The position numbers and the translations under genes are program-made. The notes beneath the pieces are model-generated. The model was given only the letters and a program-made list of their open reading frames with translations, searched no databases and was not told the DNA's origin. From the NCBI RefSeq assembly GCF_014332515.1, contig NZ_VFSD01000014.1, positions 62,001-126,000 on the forward strand: a stretch of 64,000 nt of DNA, written 5' to 3'. The number at the start of each line of letters is the position of its first letter. The stretch's first letter is position 1. This stretch comes from Pontibacter beigongshangensis (GTDB lineage Bacteria; Bacteroidota; Bacteroidia; Cytophagales; Hymenobacteraceae). Positions 18,466 to 26,877 of the stretch are shown here, in pieces.

Positions 18466-19983
18466 CTAGAGCCGGCTCAGTTCTTTCATATCCACTTCCT
18501 CTTTGTACACATGCCGGAAGCGGTCTGTTACCTGAATGGTGATGCGCTGTGCGGCGGCAGAGGGCTTGGCAAAGAACAAATGGTCTGTCAGGTGCGGCTC
18601 CACCCATTTGTGCCTGGACGGTTTTTCGGCGCCCAGGTGCAACTCCACCGAGAGCGGGTCCAGCGCCGTGTGGCGTTGCATCTCGCCCATGCGGCGGCCG
18701 TCTTCCAGCCACTCCACTTTCCAGGCCGGGTCCCAGTTCCAAACATTTACGGCCAGCTGCTGAGGCATTTCTTTTACCGCTCCCACCGGGTACACGCGCA
18801 GCTGGTGCTGCCTGGGCTGCCCCACCGATTTGTAATACCACTGCACTTCGCTGCCGTTCACCTCGTACACACCATAGCCGTTCGGCGTGCCATCGTAGCA
18901 GATCGGGCCGGTCCACCAGGCGCCACACACGGTGCCGTGCACGTGCTCCACCAGGTTGTCGCCGGTCACGATCTTCTCGTTGAAGTGCGTGTGGCCCGAC
19001 ATGATATGGGCTTTGTAGGGCGCCAGCAAACGGTACAGCTCTTTCCGGTTCGAGACCACCCCGCCGAGCGGCTCCTGCTTCTCGTTGTTGCGGATGTGCT
19101 GGTTGGTGTAGGCCGGTATGTGCAGGCTCACCACCACGGCGGAGCCTGGCTTCACGTGCGCCAGGTCCTGCTCGAGCCAGGCCAGCTGTTGCTCCGTCAG
19201 GTAACCGATGTACTTTTTGGCGGTGCCGATAAAGAACACATCATCGAGCACCACATAATGCACCTCACCCCGGTTAAAGGAATAGTAGGTCGGGCCAAAA
19301 AGCTCCTTGAAGGTGCGCGAGGAAAGATCGTCGGTGCGGGCATCGAGGTCCATGTCGTGGTTGCCGATCACCTGGAAAAACGGAACGCCTGTAATGCCCA
19401 CAGCCTCTTGGTAATCCTCGAACAGCTCGAACTTGTCCCACACCAGGTCGCCGCAGCCAAAGCCGTGGAAAAGCGCCTCGGGTCCGTAGCTCTTCACCAG
19501 CGCCTGCGTGTCGGGGGCCGATACGGTTTTGAGTTGCTCGGCATCCTCCTTCGAGATCATCTGCGGATCGGCCCATACGATAAAGTTGTGTTTGGTGTCG
19601 TCCTGCGGCAGTTTCTGCAGCTCAAAGTCTGCCTTAAAGCGGCCATTCGAAGGCAATATTTTCTTGTAAAACCGGGTGATGCCCCTGTCGTTGGTGAAGG
19701 CGTAGCCCCGCGGCACCGATACGTGCACAAAGTCGGCGGTGGCATTGCTGGCCAGCTCGTAATTGCCTTTGCTATCGGTCAGGGTTACGTTGATGCCGTC
19801 GGTAACGGCTACGTTCGGCAGGCCTTTTCCCTGCGCCTGCACACGGCCTCTTATCTGGACAAGCGACAGGTCTTTGCCGTTGGCAGGAACAGCTGGTTTT
19901 GCCTGCAGCAGGTCTGTGCTCAGCGTAAGCCCGAATCCGGCGAGGCCAAGCGATTTAAGGAAGGTTCTTCTTTTCTGTGACAT
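18466..19983 (-). CDS. Tat-exported calcineurin-like metallophosphoesterase
   Basis: 505 residues. The N-terminus is a twin-arginine signal (KRRTFLKSLGLAGFGLTL). Residues about 40-125 form a beta-sandwich of the MetallophosN type (IRGRVQAQGKGLPNVAVTDG ... GNYEL). Residues about 131-335 hold the metallophosphatase core: D139 (WADPQ), D179 (GCGDLVW), N208-H209-D210 (GNHD), H288 (SLHIP), and H331/H333 (SGHTH). All expected metal ligands are present. A MetallophosC-like domain follows. It lies downstream of susC and susD on the same strand after a 219-bp gap holding two inverted copies of the dispersed repeat. The arrangement suggests that the SusCD substrate carries a phosphate ester or phosphodiester, but this is inference; the gap may break the operon. 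Confidence 0.9.
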   Translation of the reverse strand: MSQKRRTFLKSLGLAGFGLTLSTDLLQAKPAVPANGKDLSLVQIRGRVQAQGKGLPNVAVTDGINVTLTDSKGNYELASNATADFVHVSVPRGYAFTNDRGITRFYKKILPSNGRFKADFELQKLPQDDTKHNFIVWADPQMISKEDAEQLKTVSAPDTQALVKSYGPEALFHGFGCGDLVWDKFELFEDYQEAVGITGVPFFQVIGNHDMDLDARTDDLSSRTFKELFGPTYYSFNRGEVHYVVLDDVFFIGTAKKYIGYLTEQQLAWLEQDLAHVKPGSAVVVSLHIPAYTNQHIRNNEKQEPLGGVVSNRKELYRLLAPYKAHIMSGHTHFNEKIVTGDNLVEHVHGTVCGAWWTGPICYDGTPNGYGVYEVNGSEVQWYYKSVGQPRQHQLRVYPVGAVKEMPQQLAVNVWNWDPAWKVEWLEDGRRMGEMQRHTALDPLSVELHLGAEKPSRHKWVEPHLTDHLFFAKPSAAAQRITIQVTDRFRHVYKEEVDMKELSRL

Positions 19984-20048
19984 AAATTTTTTAAAAGGTT
20001 ACCGGTATCAGGGTACCAGGCACATTGTATTATTTCGGAGTGAAGGGG

Positions 20049-20094
20049 CAGCGGCAGAAACCACCTCTGGAAGGGCCTTTTCATTTGAATAATT
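20049..20094 (-). repeat. TCCGGA dispersed repeat, copy 6
   Basis: On the plus strand: GCAGCGGCAGAAACCACC, then TCTGGAAGGGCC, then TTTTCATTTGAATAATT. Minus orientation. It is paired head to head with copy 7, 51 bp away. Confidence 0.75.
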
Positions 20095-20145
20095 CAGGTT
20101 CTAACTGTTTCGCCTTAACCAGACCAACTGCCGTCCCGTTTTGCA

Positions 20146-20190
20146 AATTATTCTAATCAAAAAGGCCTTCCGGAGCTTTCTGCCGTTGCC
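20146..20190 (+). repeat. TCCGGA dispersed repeat, copy 7
   Basis: AATTATTCTAATCAAAAA, then GGCCTTCCGGAGC, then TTTCTGCCGTTGCC. Plus orientation, ending close to the susD stop codon. Confidence 0.8.
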
Positions 20191-20202
20191 TCTACGCCTA
20201 CC

Positions 20203-21645
20203 TTATTTCTCCCACCAGACCTTGGTGTTGATATCGTCGCCACCCATGCGCTCCACGGCTGCCTTGTAGTTCTCCTTGTTCATCTGCTGCACGTTGGAAG
20301 GATAGCGGAAACGCACCGGCACTTGCTGGTTGTTCATCATACCGGCTGTTTTTGGCAGCACGGGCAGGCCAGTGCGGCGGTACTCAAACCACTGCTGGTA
20401 ATCTGTAAAGTAGAGGGCAAGGTACTTCTGCAGCATGATGCGCTCCAGGGTGCCGTCGTAGGCAGCGGCAGGGTTCTCGAAGTAATTGGCAGGCACCTCG
20501 GCGCCCCACTGGGCAATGGCGGCCTTCACGCCTTTCTCGTAGTGCAACTGCGCATCGGTATCTACAATGCTCTTCTGCGCCAGCTCCGCCTTAATGAATT
20601 CCACCTCGGCATAGCTCATCAGCACCGCTACCATGGGGGCGGTCACCAACGCGATGTTCGGGCTGGACGGAGAGAAGTCGAACTGGGCATTGTTGCTGTC
20701 GAAGCCGCTCGGAATGCCCTTGTAGCCCACTTTGGTCTGGCCGTCGGTGGAGGTGGCCTCGCCGAAGAACTTAGTCCGGCGCGGGTCCTCCAGCGTGTTC
20801 AGGTTATCGATGAAGAAGGCAGAAGCAGCACGACCCGTCCGGAAGTCGACGGCGCGGCCCCACGGCAAGATCAGTGGCGGAATGCCCGTGATTTTAAGGA
20901 TGGCCCCCTCCTCGTTGCTGCTGAACACCGGGTTTGCACCCGGGTTGTTAACGATCTCGGCCATGCGCGCCTCGGCATTCATCTCAGACCTTTTGGATAC
21001 TCTGAGCAGCAGGCGCAGGCGCAGCGAGTTAGTGAAGCGCTGCCAGTTGCCCACGTTGCTGCCGTAGAGGATGTCTGTGCCGTAAACCATGCCCCTGGAA
21101 AGGTCGTAGAGGCTGTTTGCCCGCTCCAGGTCGGCCAGAATTTTCGTGTAAACCTCCTGCTGCGTGTTAAAGGCAGGGTAAAAGATTTTCTCATCGCCAC
21201 GAGAGGCCTCTTCCATGGGCACATCCCCGAAGGAGTCTGTCAGCAGCGAGTATAACCAGGCATTCAGGGTGAGGGCAATCGCCTCGTAGTTGGGGTCTTC
21301 TGCTGCTACGGCTGCCGCCTGCATTTCCTTTACATTGGCAAGCCAGCGGTAGTAGGTGTTCCAGGTAGAGTTCCCGGCATTCTCGCCGATGTCGTAGCGG
21401 TGCACACCACCGGATGCGCTCGGAAACGGCAGCGCTACCTGCATCAGATCGAACGTGAAGGCGTTGCTTCTCGTGGCATTAAAGCTCGCTACCTCATAGA
21501 TGGTAGGGTTGAGCAGTGTGCCGGGGCTGATCTTTTCGATGAGGTTCGGGTTAATATTGATCTCCTCGAAGTTATCGGTACAGGAGACATTAAGGCAGGT
21601 CAGGGCCACCAGAACGGCCAGAAATTTATTTATACTTCTTGTCAT
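20203..21645 (-). CDS. SusD/RagB family nutrient-binding lipoprotein
   Basis: 480 residues. Surface lipoprotein that lids the SusC transporter and binds its ligand. The signal peptide ends in lipobox NVSC, so Cys22 is the lipid anchor. The mature N-terminus DNFEEININPN is typical of the SusD-like_2 group (PF12771). TPR-like helices follow (NYEAIALTLNAWLYSLLTDS, then YTKILADLERANSLYD), and the end has the conserved bulky motifs ALYFTDYQQWFEYRRTGLP and VRFRYPSN. It starts 70 bp after the susC stop, the normal order for a SusCD pair. No glycoside hydrolase is nearby; the only catalytic neighbour is a metallophosphoesterase. Family certain; ligand unknown. Confidence 0.93.
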   Translation of the reverse strand: MTRSINKFLAVLVALTCLNVSCTDNFEEININPNLIEKISPGTLLNPTIYEVASFNATRSNAFTFDLMQVALPFPSASGGVHRYDIGENAGNSTWNTYYRWLANVKEMQAAAVAAEDPNYEAIALTLNAWLYSLLTDSFGDVPMEEASRGDEKIFYPAFNTQQEVYTKILADLERANSLYDLSRGMVYGTDILYGSNVGNWQRFTNSLRLRLLLRVSKRSEMNAEARMAEIVNNPGANPVFSSNEEGAILKITGIPPLILPWGRAVDFRTGRAASAFFIDNLNTLEDPRRTKFFGEATSTDGQTKVGYKGIPSGFDSNNAQFDFSPSSPNIALVTAPMVAVLMSYAEVEFIKAELAQKSIVDTDAQLHYEKGVKAAIAQWGAEVPANYFENPAAAYDGTLERIMLQKYLALYFTDYQQWFEYRRTGLPVLPKTAGMMNNQQVPVRFRYPSNVQQMNKENYKAAVERMGGDDINTKVWWEK

Positions 21646-21715
21646 TGCGTTTATTCTTTGGGAAGCTGGCCTGAGTCACCCCAGGCCAGCTCTGGCTATC
21701 AGTTTAGAGTTCGAA

Positions 21716-24700
21716 TTAAAGCTGGAGAGTAACGTTCATACCGAAAGTTCTGGAAGAAGGCATCTGCCCCATTTCAACGCCTGGCATGATGGTACCGCCA
21801 TTCAGAGCGGCCGTCTCCGGATCAAATATGGGGAACTTGGTGATCATGGCCAGGTCGCGGCCGTAGAGCGCCACACTTGCCCCGTGGAGGAACCTGGTCT
21901 TGGCCAGCAGCGCCTTTGGCAGGTTATACTCCAGGCGTACTTCGCGCAGCTTCAGGTAAGAAGCATCAAAGGAGTTGGACTCCACATTGGCGCGGCGGTA
22001 GTAGCGCGTATAGTAGGCCTGAGGAGTTACCTTTGTCGTGTTTGGCGAGTAGGTTCCGTCACCGTTTTCCACCACGCCATCGCCGATGATGAAGCCTTCC
22101 TCCCGGCCCATGAGCGTACTTTTCAGCTTGCCCTGCTCCGCCATCTTATGATGCGTCTGAGAGTAGATGATGCCGCCGTACTGGCCGTCGAGCAACACAT
22201 TAAACCGGAAGTTCTTGTAAGACACCTCATTGTTGAAACCGGCTTTCCAGTCGGCATAAGCATTGCCGATATACTGTGTCTCAGCCGGGTAAGCCGGTAG
22301 GCCTGCATTGTCGTACACGATCTGCCCGTCGGGGCTTCTTACAAAGCCAAAGCCATAAATATCTCCTGTGCTTCCGCCCACCTTGGCAATAATGGTAGCC
22401 TGGCCGCCTGTGTGTATCACCTGCTCCTCAGCTCCAAGCTCCTCGGCCAGCTCCATCACCCTGTTCTGGTTCCTGGACCACACCACCGACGTATTCCAGC
22501 GGAAGTCTCTTGCCTCTATTGGGGTGGCGTTCACCATCAGTTCCACGCCCTGGTTGCGCACTTTTCCGGCGTTCATCACGGCCCGGCTGTAACCAGTGGT
22601 GGGGTCGAGGGGGATTTCCAGGATCTGGTTATCTGTAAAGCTTCGGTAGAGGGTGATGTCCATACCCAGGCGCCCCTGGAACAACCTGTACTCCAGGCCA
22701 GCCTCATAGCTGGTGGTAAGCTCCGGCTTGAAATCCACGTTGTGCAAGGTGGTAGGCACCGCCCCCGAACCGGCGAAATCGCTCTGGCCGTAGTACTTCC
22801 TGGTTCTGTACGGGTGCGTGTCGTTCCCTACCTTGGCCGCAGAAAGTCTCAGCTTGGCATAAGCCACCTGCCGCGGCAGTTCAAAGAGATCGCTCAGGAT
22901 AAAGCTGGAGCTGATGGAAGGGTAAAAAAAGGAGTTGTTCTGTGCCGGCAGGGTGCTGGACCAGTCGTTACGGCCTGTCACGTCTATAAACACCTTGTCC
23001 TGGTAAGAAAATGTGGCCAGACCGTAAAGGCTATTCACGTGCTTGTTTGCGTGGCTAGTTGTCATCATCGGGTTGCTGATGCCGTTGGAGAGCTTATACA
23101 CCCCCGGTATCACCAGGCCATCGATCACGCCATTTGTAAGCCTGTATTTTTCACGTCTGGTGTTGCCTCCAACTGAGGTCCTGATGTCGATGTCGCTGCC
23201 GATCTTCTCTTTATAGGTAAGCAGAAAGTCGTTGTTGATCTCGTAGTCGAAGATGCTCTGCTCTTTGTAGTAGCCGAACGGAAAGTTTGCGGTGTTGAAG
23301 GGGCGCCGCTGCGCACGATCCTCCTGCCTTGTCGTGATAGCGGAGCGCACCATCAGGTCTACTTTCGGGGAGAACTCGTAGGTGGCCGAGAGGTTACCAA
23401 CCGTTGAATAGTTGTTCATCGCGTTGGTCATCTCGTAGGCAATCACATACGGGTTGTCGATGTAGGAGCTGAAAGGATGTATCTGCTCTATCTGCTCCTT
23501 GCCCTGCTTCCATCTGGGCTCATACCAAGCCAGATCCACGTTCGGGTTCTGGAAGATCATGAAGTAGGCAATCGACTGGTTGCTATAGCCCGTGCCGGGA
23601 AGGTTGTCACTTTTCTTGTGCGTGAAGTTTATTTTAGAGTTAAGCTTGAGCTTATCCGACACGTTATAATTCAGGCTCAGGGCAGCTGTCATGCGCTCAA
23701 AGCCGGTGTTTGGCATGATCCACTCGTTCTTGGAGTGCGTCAGGGAGGCGCGTGCCGAGCCCTTCTCATTACCTCCATCCACAGCTACGCTGTTGGTAAC
23801 GGTGGTTCCTGTTCTGAAGAAGCCTTTGATGTTGTCTTTGTAGGGCCTCCACAACTGGCGCTCCGCCGACTGCCCTTCCAGCGCGGGGTCATACTGGTAG
23901 AAGTACTGCCCGTCGAACTTAGGACCGTAGGCACTGCTGGTGCTGCCTGTGTTAGCCCCATCCTCTGACACATGGTAGGAGTAGTAGGGCTGCCCCTCCT
24001 TGTTCAGGTTGTGTGTTCCCTGACCATACTCATACTGGTAGTCCGGCCACTGCAGCACATCGTTAAAGCTGATGTTGGAGTTTACCGTCACGCCCAGGCC
24101 TTTTTTCCTGCTGCTGCCGGATTTAGTCGTGATAATGAGTACACCGTTGGCGGCACGACTGCCATATAGCGCTGCCGCGCTTGGCCCTTTCAGTACGGTG
24201 ATGCTCTCTATATCGTCAGGGTTAATGTCGGCAATGCCGTTCCCGAAGTCTACCGGAATATCATTGCCTGAGCCTGCCCCATAGGCATTGTTAACGCCAG
24301 AGCTGGTCAATCCGCTGTTAAGCGGCACCCCATCCAGTATGATCAGCGCGTTATTCCCGTTAGGGTCCAGTGAGTTATCCCCGCGAAGCGATATACGCGT
24401 AGAGTTAACGGGTCCTGACCCTGGCGACACCAGCGTAAGCCCCGCCACCTTACCTGAGAGTGCGCTTGCGAAGTTATTGGAGCGTGCATTGGTGAGGCTT
24501 TCGCCGGTAACGGTTTGCGTGGCGTAGCCCAGCGCCTTCTCCTCCCGCTTTATACCCAGGGCCGTTACCACCACTTCTCCCAGCATCTTATCGTCTGCCT
24601 GCAGCTTCAGACTTATGGTGGTGCTTCCGCTATAAGGAACCTCGGCCGACTTAAAGCCGATGAAACTGAAAACCAGCACGTCCTGGTTACTGAGCGGCCT

Positions 24701-24916
24701 GGGGCTGGTGAGGCTGTAGGCGCCATCCATGTCGGTGGCTGTGCCGGTAGTGGTGCCTTTAATCAATACGGTTACACCCGGAAGCGGTGCGCCCTGCGAA
24801 TCCTGCACAACACCCTGAATGGTTTGTGCCTGTGCCATTGCCTGGCAACAGCAGACCAGCATAAATAGGATTGCTGCCAGTTGTTTCTTAAAAGGAGTAG
24901 AAGATTTCGAACTCAT
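21716..24916 (-). CDS. SusC/RagA family TonB-linked outer-membrane transporter
   Basis: 1066 residues from the ATG at 24916, preferred over an upstream in-frame codon at 24943 because it starts on the signal peptide (QLAAILFMLVCCCQAMAQ). An N-terminal carboxypeptidase-regulatory-like domain follows (IQGVVQDSQGAPLPGVTV, about residues 33-108). Then come the SusC TonB segment (GEVVVTALGIKREEKALG) and the plug domain (FASALSGKVAGLTLVSP ... RGDNSLDPNGNNALIILDG). The remainder is a 22-strand barrel. It imports oligomers that are too large for porins, with energy from TonB. The gene leads the susC-susD-phosphoesterase cluster and has a TAGCTTTG box 25 bp upstream. Substrate is unknown. Confidence 0.95.
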   Translation of the reverse strand: MSSKSSTPFKKQLAAILFMLVCCCQAMAQAQTIQGVVQDSQGAPLPGVTVLIKGTTTGTATDMDGAYSLTSPRPLSNQDVLVFSFIGFKSAEVPYSGSTTISLKLQADDKMLGEVVVTALGIKREEKALGYATQTVTGESLTNARSNNFASALSGKVAGLTLVSPGSGPVNSTRISLRGDNSLDPNGNNALIILDGVPLNSGLTSSGVNNAYGAGSGNDIPVDFGNGIADINPDDIESITVLKGPSAAALYGSRAANGVLIITTKSGSSRKKGLGVTVNSNISFNDVLQWPDYQYEYGQGTHNLNKEGQPYYSYHVSEDGANTGSTSSAYGPKFDGQYFYQYDPALEGQSAERQLWRPYKDNIKGFFRTGTTVTNSVAVDGGNEKGSARASLTHSKNEWIMPNTGFERMTAALSLNYNVSDKLKLNSKINFTHKKSDNLPGTGYSNQSIAYFMIFQNPNVDLAWYEPRWKQGKEQIEQIHPFSSYIDNPYVIAYEMTNAMNNYSTVGNLSATYEFSPKVDLMVRSAITTRQEDRAQRRPFNTANFPFGYYKEQSIFDYEINNDFLLTYKEKIGSDIDIRTSVGGNTRREKYRLTNGVIDGLVIPGVYKLSNGISNPMMTTSHANKHVNSLYGLATFSYQDKVFIDVTGRNDWSSTLPAQNNSFFYPSISSSFILSDLFELPRQVAYAKLRLSAAKVGNDTHPYRTRKYYGQSDFAGSGAVPTTLHNVDFKPELTTSYEAGLEYRLFQGRLGMDITLYRSFTDNQILEIPLDPTTGYSRAVMNAGKVRNQGVELMVNATPIEARDFRWNTSVVWSRNQNRVMELAEELGAEEQVIHTGGQATIIAKVGGSTGDIYGFGFVRSPDGQIVYDNAGLPAYPAETQYIGNAYADWKAGFNNEVSYKNFRFNVLLDGQYGGIIYSQTHHKMAEQGKLKSTLMGREEGFIIGDGVVENGDGTYSPNTTKVTPQAYYTRYYRRANVESNSFDASYLKLREVRLEYNLPKALLAKTRFLHGASVALYGRDLAMITKFPIFDPETAALNGGTIMPGVEMGQMPSSRTFGMNVTLQL

Positions 24917-24940
24917 AAAATAGCTTGTTTTAATTTGCCA

Positions 24941-24948
24941 CAAAGCTA
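24941..24948 (-). promoter_or_regulatory. Possible -7 box (TAGCTTTG) of the susC promoter
   Basis: On the minus strand TAGCTTTG matches the Bacteroidota -7 consensus TAnnTTTG and lies 25 bp upstream of the susC ATG. I see no convincing -33 TTTG box at the usual distance, so support is partial. Confidence 0.4.
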
Positions 24949-25215
24949 TTCATATACTATAAAGCCTGTGTTACGGCTGTTTTAAGGTAAGGTAAAGAGT
25001 TCTTGCCTTTACCAATAGGTTGTTAGCAATAAGTTAATTTTGAAACGACAGAGAAAAGTTTTCCTGGCGCGCAAGGAACGTTACGCACCTGCTTCTCACA
25101 CCTTCCTACCAGCGAAGGGCAAGCAAGCTGCCTGTACAAAAACTGTTAAAGGCCGGCCTTCGGGTAGAGCAGCAGGAACAGAGACCTCAAGAGGCTAAAC
25201 TTGTAGGAAAAAGAA

Positions 25216-25252
25216 GGTCGCTGTTGCGAGCTTGCAGTTTGTACCAGCGACC
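25216..25252. repeat. Hairpin element of the GTACAAACT family
   Basis: GGTCGCTG at 25216-25223 pairs with CAGCGACC at 25245-25252. The loop on the minus strand reads GTACAAACTGCAAGCTCGC and shares GTACAAACT with the tandem hairpin at 52929-52979. Confidence 0.6.
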
Positions 25253-25270
25253 CGCTTCTCCCTACAAGAT

Positions 25271-25304
25271 GAGCTCCGGAGGGCCTTTTTCATTAGAATA
25301 ATTT
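25271..25304 (-). repeat. TCCGGA dispersed repeat, copy 8
   Basis: GAGCTCCGGAGGGCC, then TTTTTCATTAGAATAATTT. Minus orientation; the CAG tail is missing. Confidence 0.8.
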
Positions 25305-25589
25305 AGTTTAAGGTGCTGATGTGCTAATTCTTCAATTTGGAAATTGGAAGATGAGAAGATTTGGAAATGAATGACCTGAGGAGGCTATCTCACAAATCCC
25401 AGTCGCTGGCTTGAGGCGATTTCCGCAGCCGTGAGCGCTCAACGCCTTTATCTCGCAACAAGGCAGCGGAAGAGATTCGGGTAAAGCAACAGAGAAGAAA
25501 GGTGGAACAATATTCATTCCCCAGAATAGGCTATGCTCTCGAATAATCTGGCCTGTTACAGGCAGCAGCCAACAGGGCAGCCAGCTTTT

Positions 25590-26495
25590 TTATCCTTGCT
25601 GCACTTCTTCCCGCTCATACTTATTCGCGATTCCAGTTGGCTCTATCACGCGGCCCCGGTTGTTGGCGTAGGCTTTGGTTACCTCTGCCCCTAAAATCAG
25701 GATTACGGAAGAGTAAAAGACCCAAAGCAGCACTATGACCAACGACCCTGCCGCCGCATAAATGCCTACAATTTTAATACTGCCCAACACAAGATTGATA
25801 ATCTGTTTGCCGATTAGAAAAAGAATAGAGGTAATGGCGCCTCCAGCCAGGGCATCTTTCCAGGAAATGCGGGCATCGGGCAGCACTTTATGAATGGCCG
25901 TAAAAAAACTATAGACCACCAGCAGGTAAAAACCCGTATTAATGGCCCGTACGGCAGGAGAAAAATGCTCTTCAAACATATCCCGCAACCCGTCATCAAA
26001 AACTGCGATCACGGTATTAAGCATTATGCTCAGCACCAGCAACAGCCCTAATCCTGCTACCATGGCCAGCGTTATGAGGCGATGCTTCAGAAAGCGGATG
26101 TATTTCACACCGGGCTTCACCCTCACCTGCCACACCGCATTGAGCGCTTTCTGAATGATAAAGAAAATAATGGTGGCACTTTTGATGACGACCACAATGG
26201 CCACAAAAATGCTCCAGAAACCGGTCGGAAAATCCAGCACGTTCTCCAGCAGGTCATTTATCTGCTCACCCGCCTCCGGGTTGATCAGGCTTTCGAGCTG
26301 CTGCACAATTTCCTCGCGCACTGTTTTTTCTGAAAAGAAAGCAGATCCGGCCAGCGTGAGCACAATCAGGATGGCCGGCAACGAAAAAATGGTAAAAAAG
26401 GCAATGGCTGCGCTATACACAATCGGCTCACCATGCTGAAAATTCTTTTTGGCATCTTTCAGAATCTGCCAGGTATGTTTAAAAATATTCTTCAC
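25590..26495 (-). CDS. YihY/virulence factor BrkB family membrane protein
   Basis: 301 residues with about six hydrophobic segments, for example IAFFTIFSLPAILIVLTLAG, FWSIFVAIVVVIKSATIIFF, LITLAMVAGLGLLLVLSIML and AAAGSLVIVLLWVFYSSVIL. The N-terminus (FKHTWQILKDAKKNFQHGEPIVYSAAIAFF) and the closing ILILGAEVTKAYA are typical of the YihY/BrkB family, once misnamed ribonuclease BN. It sits in the inner membrane and its biochemical role is not established; transport or lipid-related functions have been proposed for relatives. It stands alone, divergent from the sugar dehydrogenase gene. Family certain, function open. Confidence 0.9.
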   Translation of the reverse strand: MKNIFKHTWQILKDAKKNFQHGEPIVYSAAIAFFTIFSLPAILIVLTLAGSAFFSEKTVREEIVQQLESLINPEAGEQINDLLENVLDFPTGFWSIFVAIVVVIKSATIIFFIIQKALNAVWQVRVKPGVKYIRFLKHRLITLAMVAGLGLLLVLSIMLNTVIAVFDDGLRDMFEEHFSPAVRAINTGFYLLVVYSFFTAIHKVLPDARISWKDALAGGAITSILFLIGKQIINLVLGSIKIVGIYAAAGSLVIVLLWVFYSSVILILGAEVTKAYANNRGRVIEPTGIANKYEREEVQQG

Positions 26496-26877
26496 AAGCT
26501 TATTTATTAATGGCCCCGGTAGTAGGACATAACAGAGGCTGGCACGACTTGTTTAAGATAAACGCCCTCTTCAAAAACATGGCAAAACTCATATAAACCA
26601 CCTCCAGTCTCCTTCCTGCATTTTTTAGCAGCTTTAACCGAAACCTGCCATAGATAACGCTACACAAGATGATAGGTTAGGCCAGCAGGCTCTAACACAA
26701 TAGCATACTGGTTTATTTTTCAGCTTAAAACCATCAAAATCTCAGATCTCCCGGAGACTGACACCAAGGGCAGCCCATGCTTACCTGTTGTTTCTATAAA
26801 ATTTCGGACAACCTTATTTCTTATTGAAAGTTCAATAATGGAGTTTAGTTTTTTTGAACTTTAACAGTACTACCTAG
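26496..26877. other. Divergent intergenic region, 382 bp
   Basis: Separates the start of the BrkB-like gene from the start of the sugar dehydrogenase gene, so it should hold both promoters. The only distinct site I see is the palindrome at 26821-26838. No gene. Confidence 0.6.
26821..26838. promoter_or_regulatory. Palindromic operator candidate TTATTGAAAGTTCAATAA
   Basis: Perfect 8-bp arms (TTATTGAA / TTCAATAA) around AG, 40 bp before the sugar dehydrogenase ATG. The spacing differs from the AGTTCA-N8-TGAACY sites near 53 kb, so it is probably another regulator's site. No regulator gene is adjacent. Confidence 0.4.

Larger units (their letters stand above)
24949..25589. other. Intergenic, repeat-rich, no gene seen
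   Basis: Lies between the susC start and the 3' end of the BrkB-like gene. It contains a hairpin element of the GTACAAACT family (25216-25252), dispersed repeat copy 8 (25271-25304) and, at 25312-25372, a word tract (GTGCTGATGTGCTAATTC, TCAATTTGGAAATTGG) that is close to the reverse complement of the tract at 1480-1576. Confidence 0.7.
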
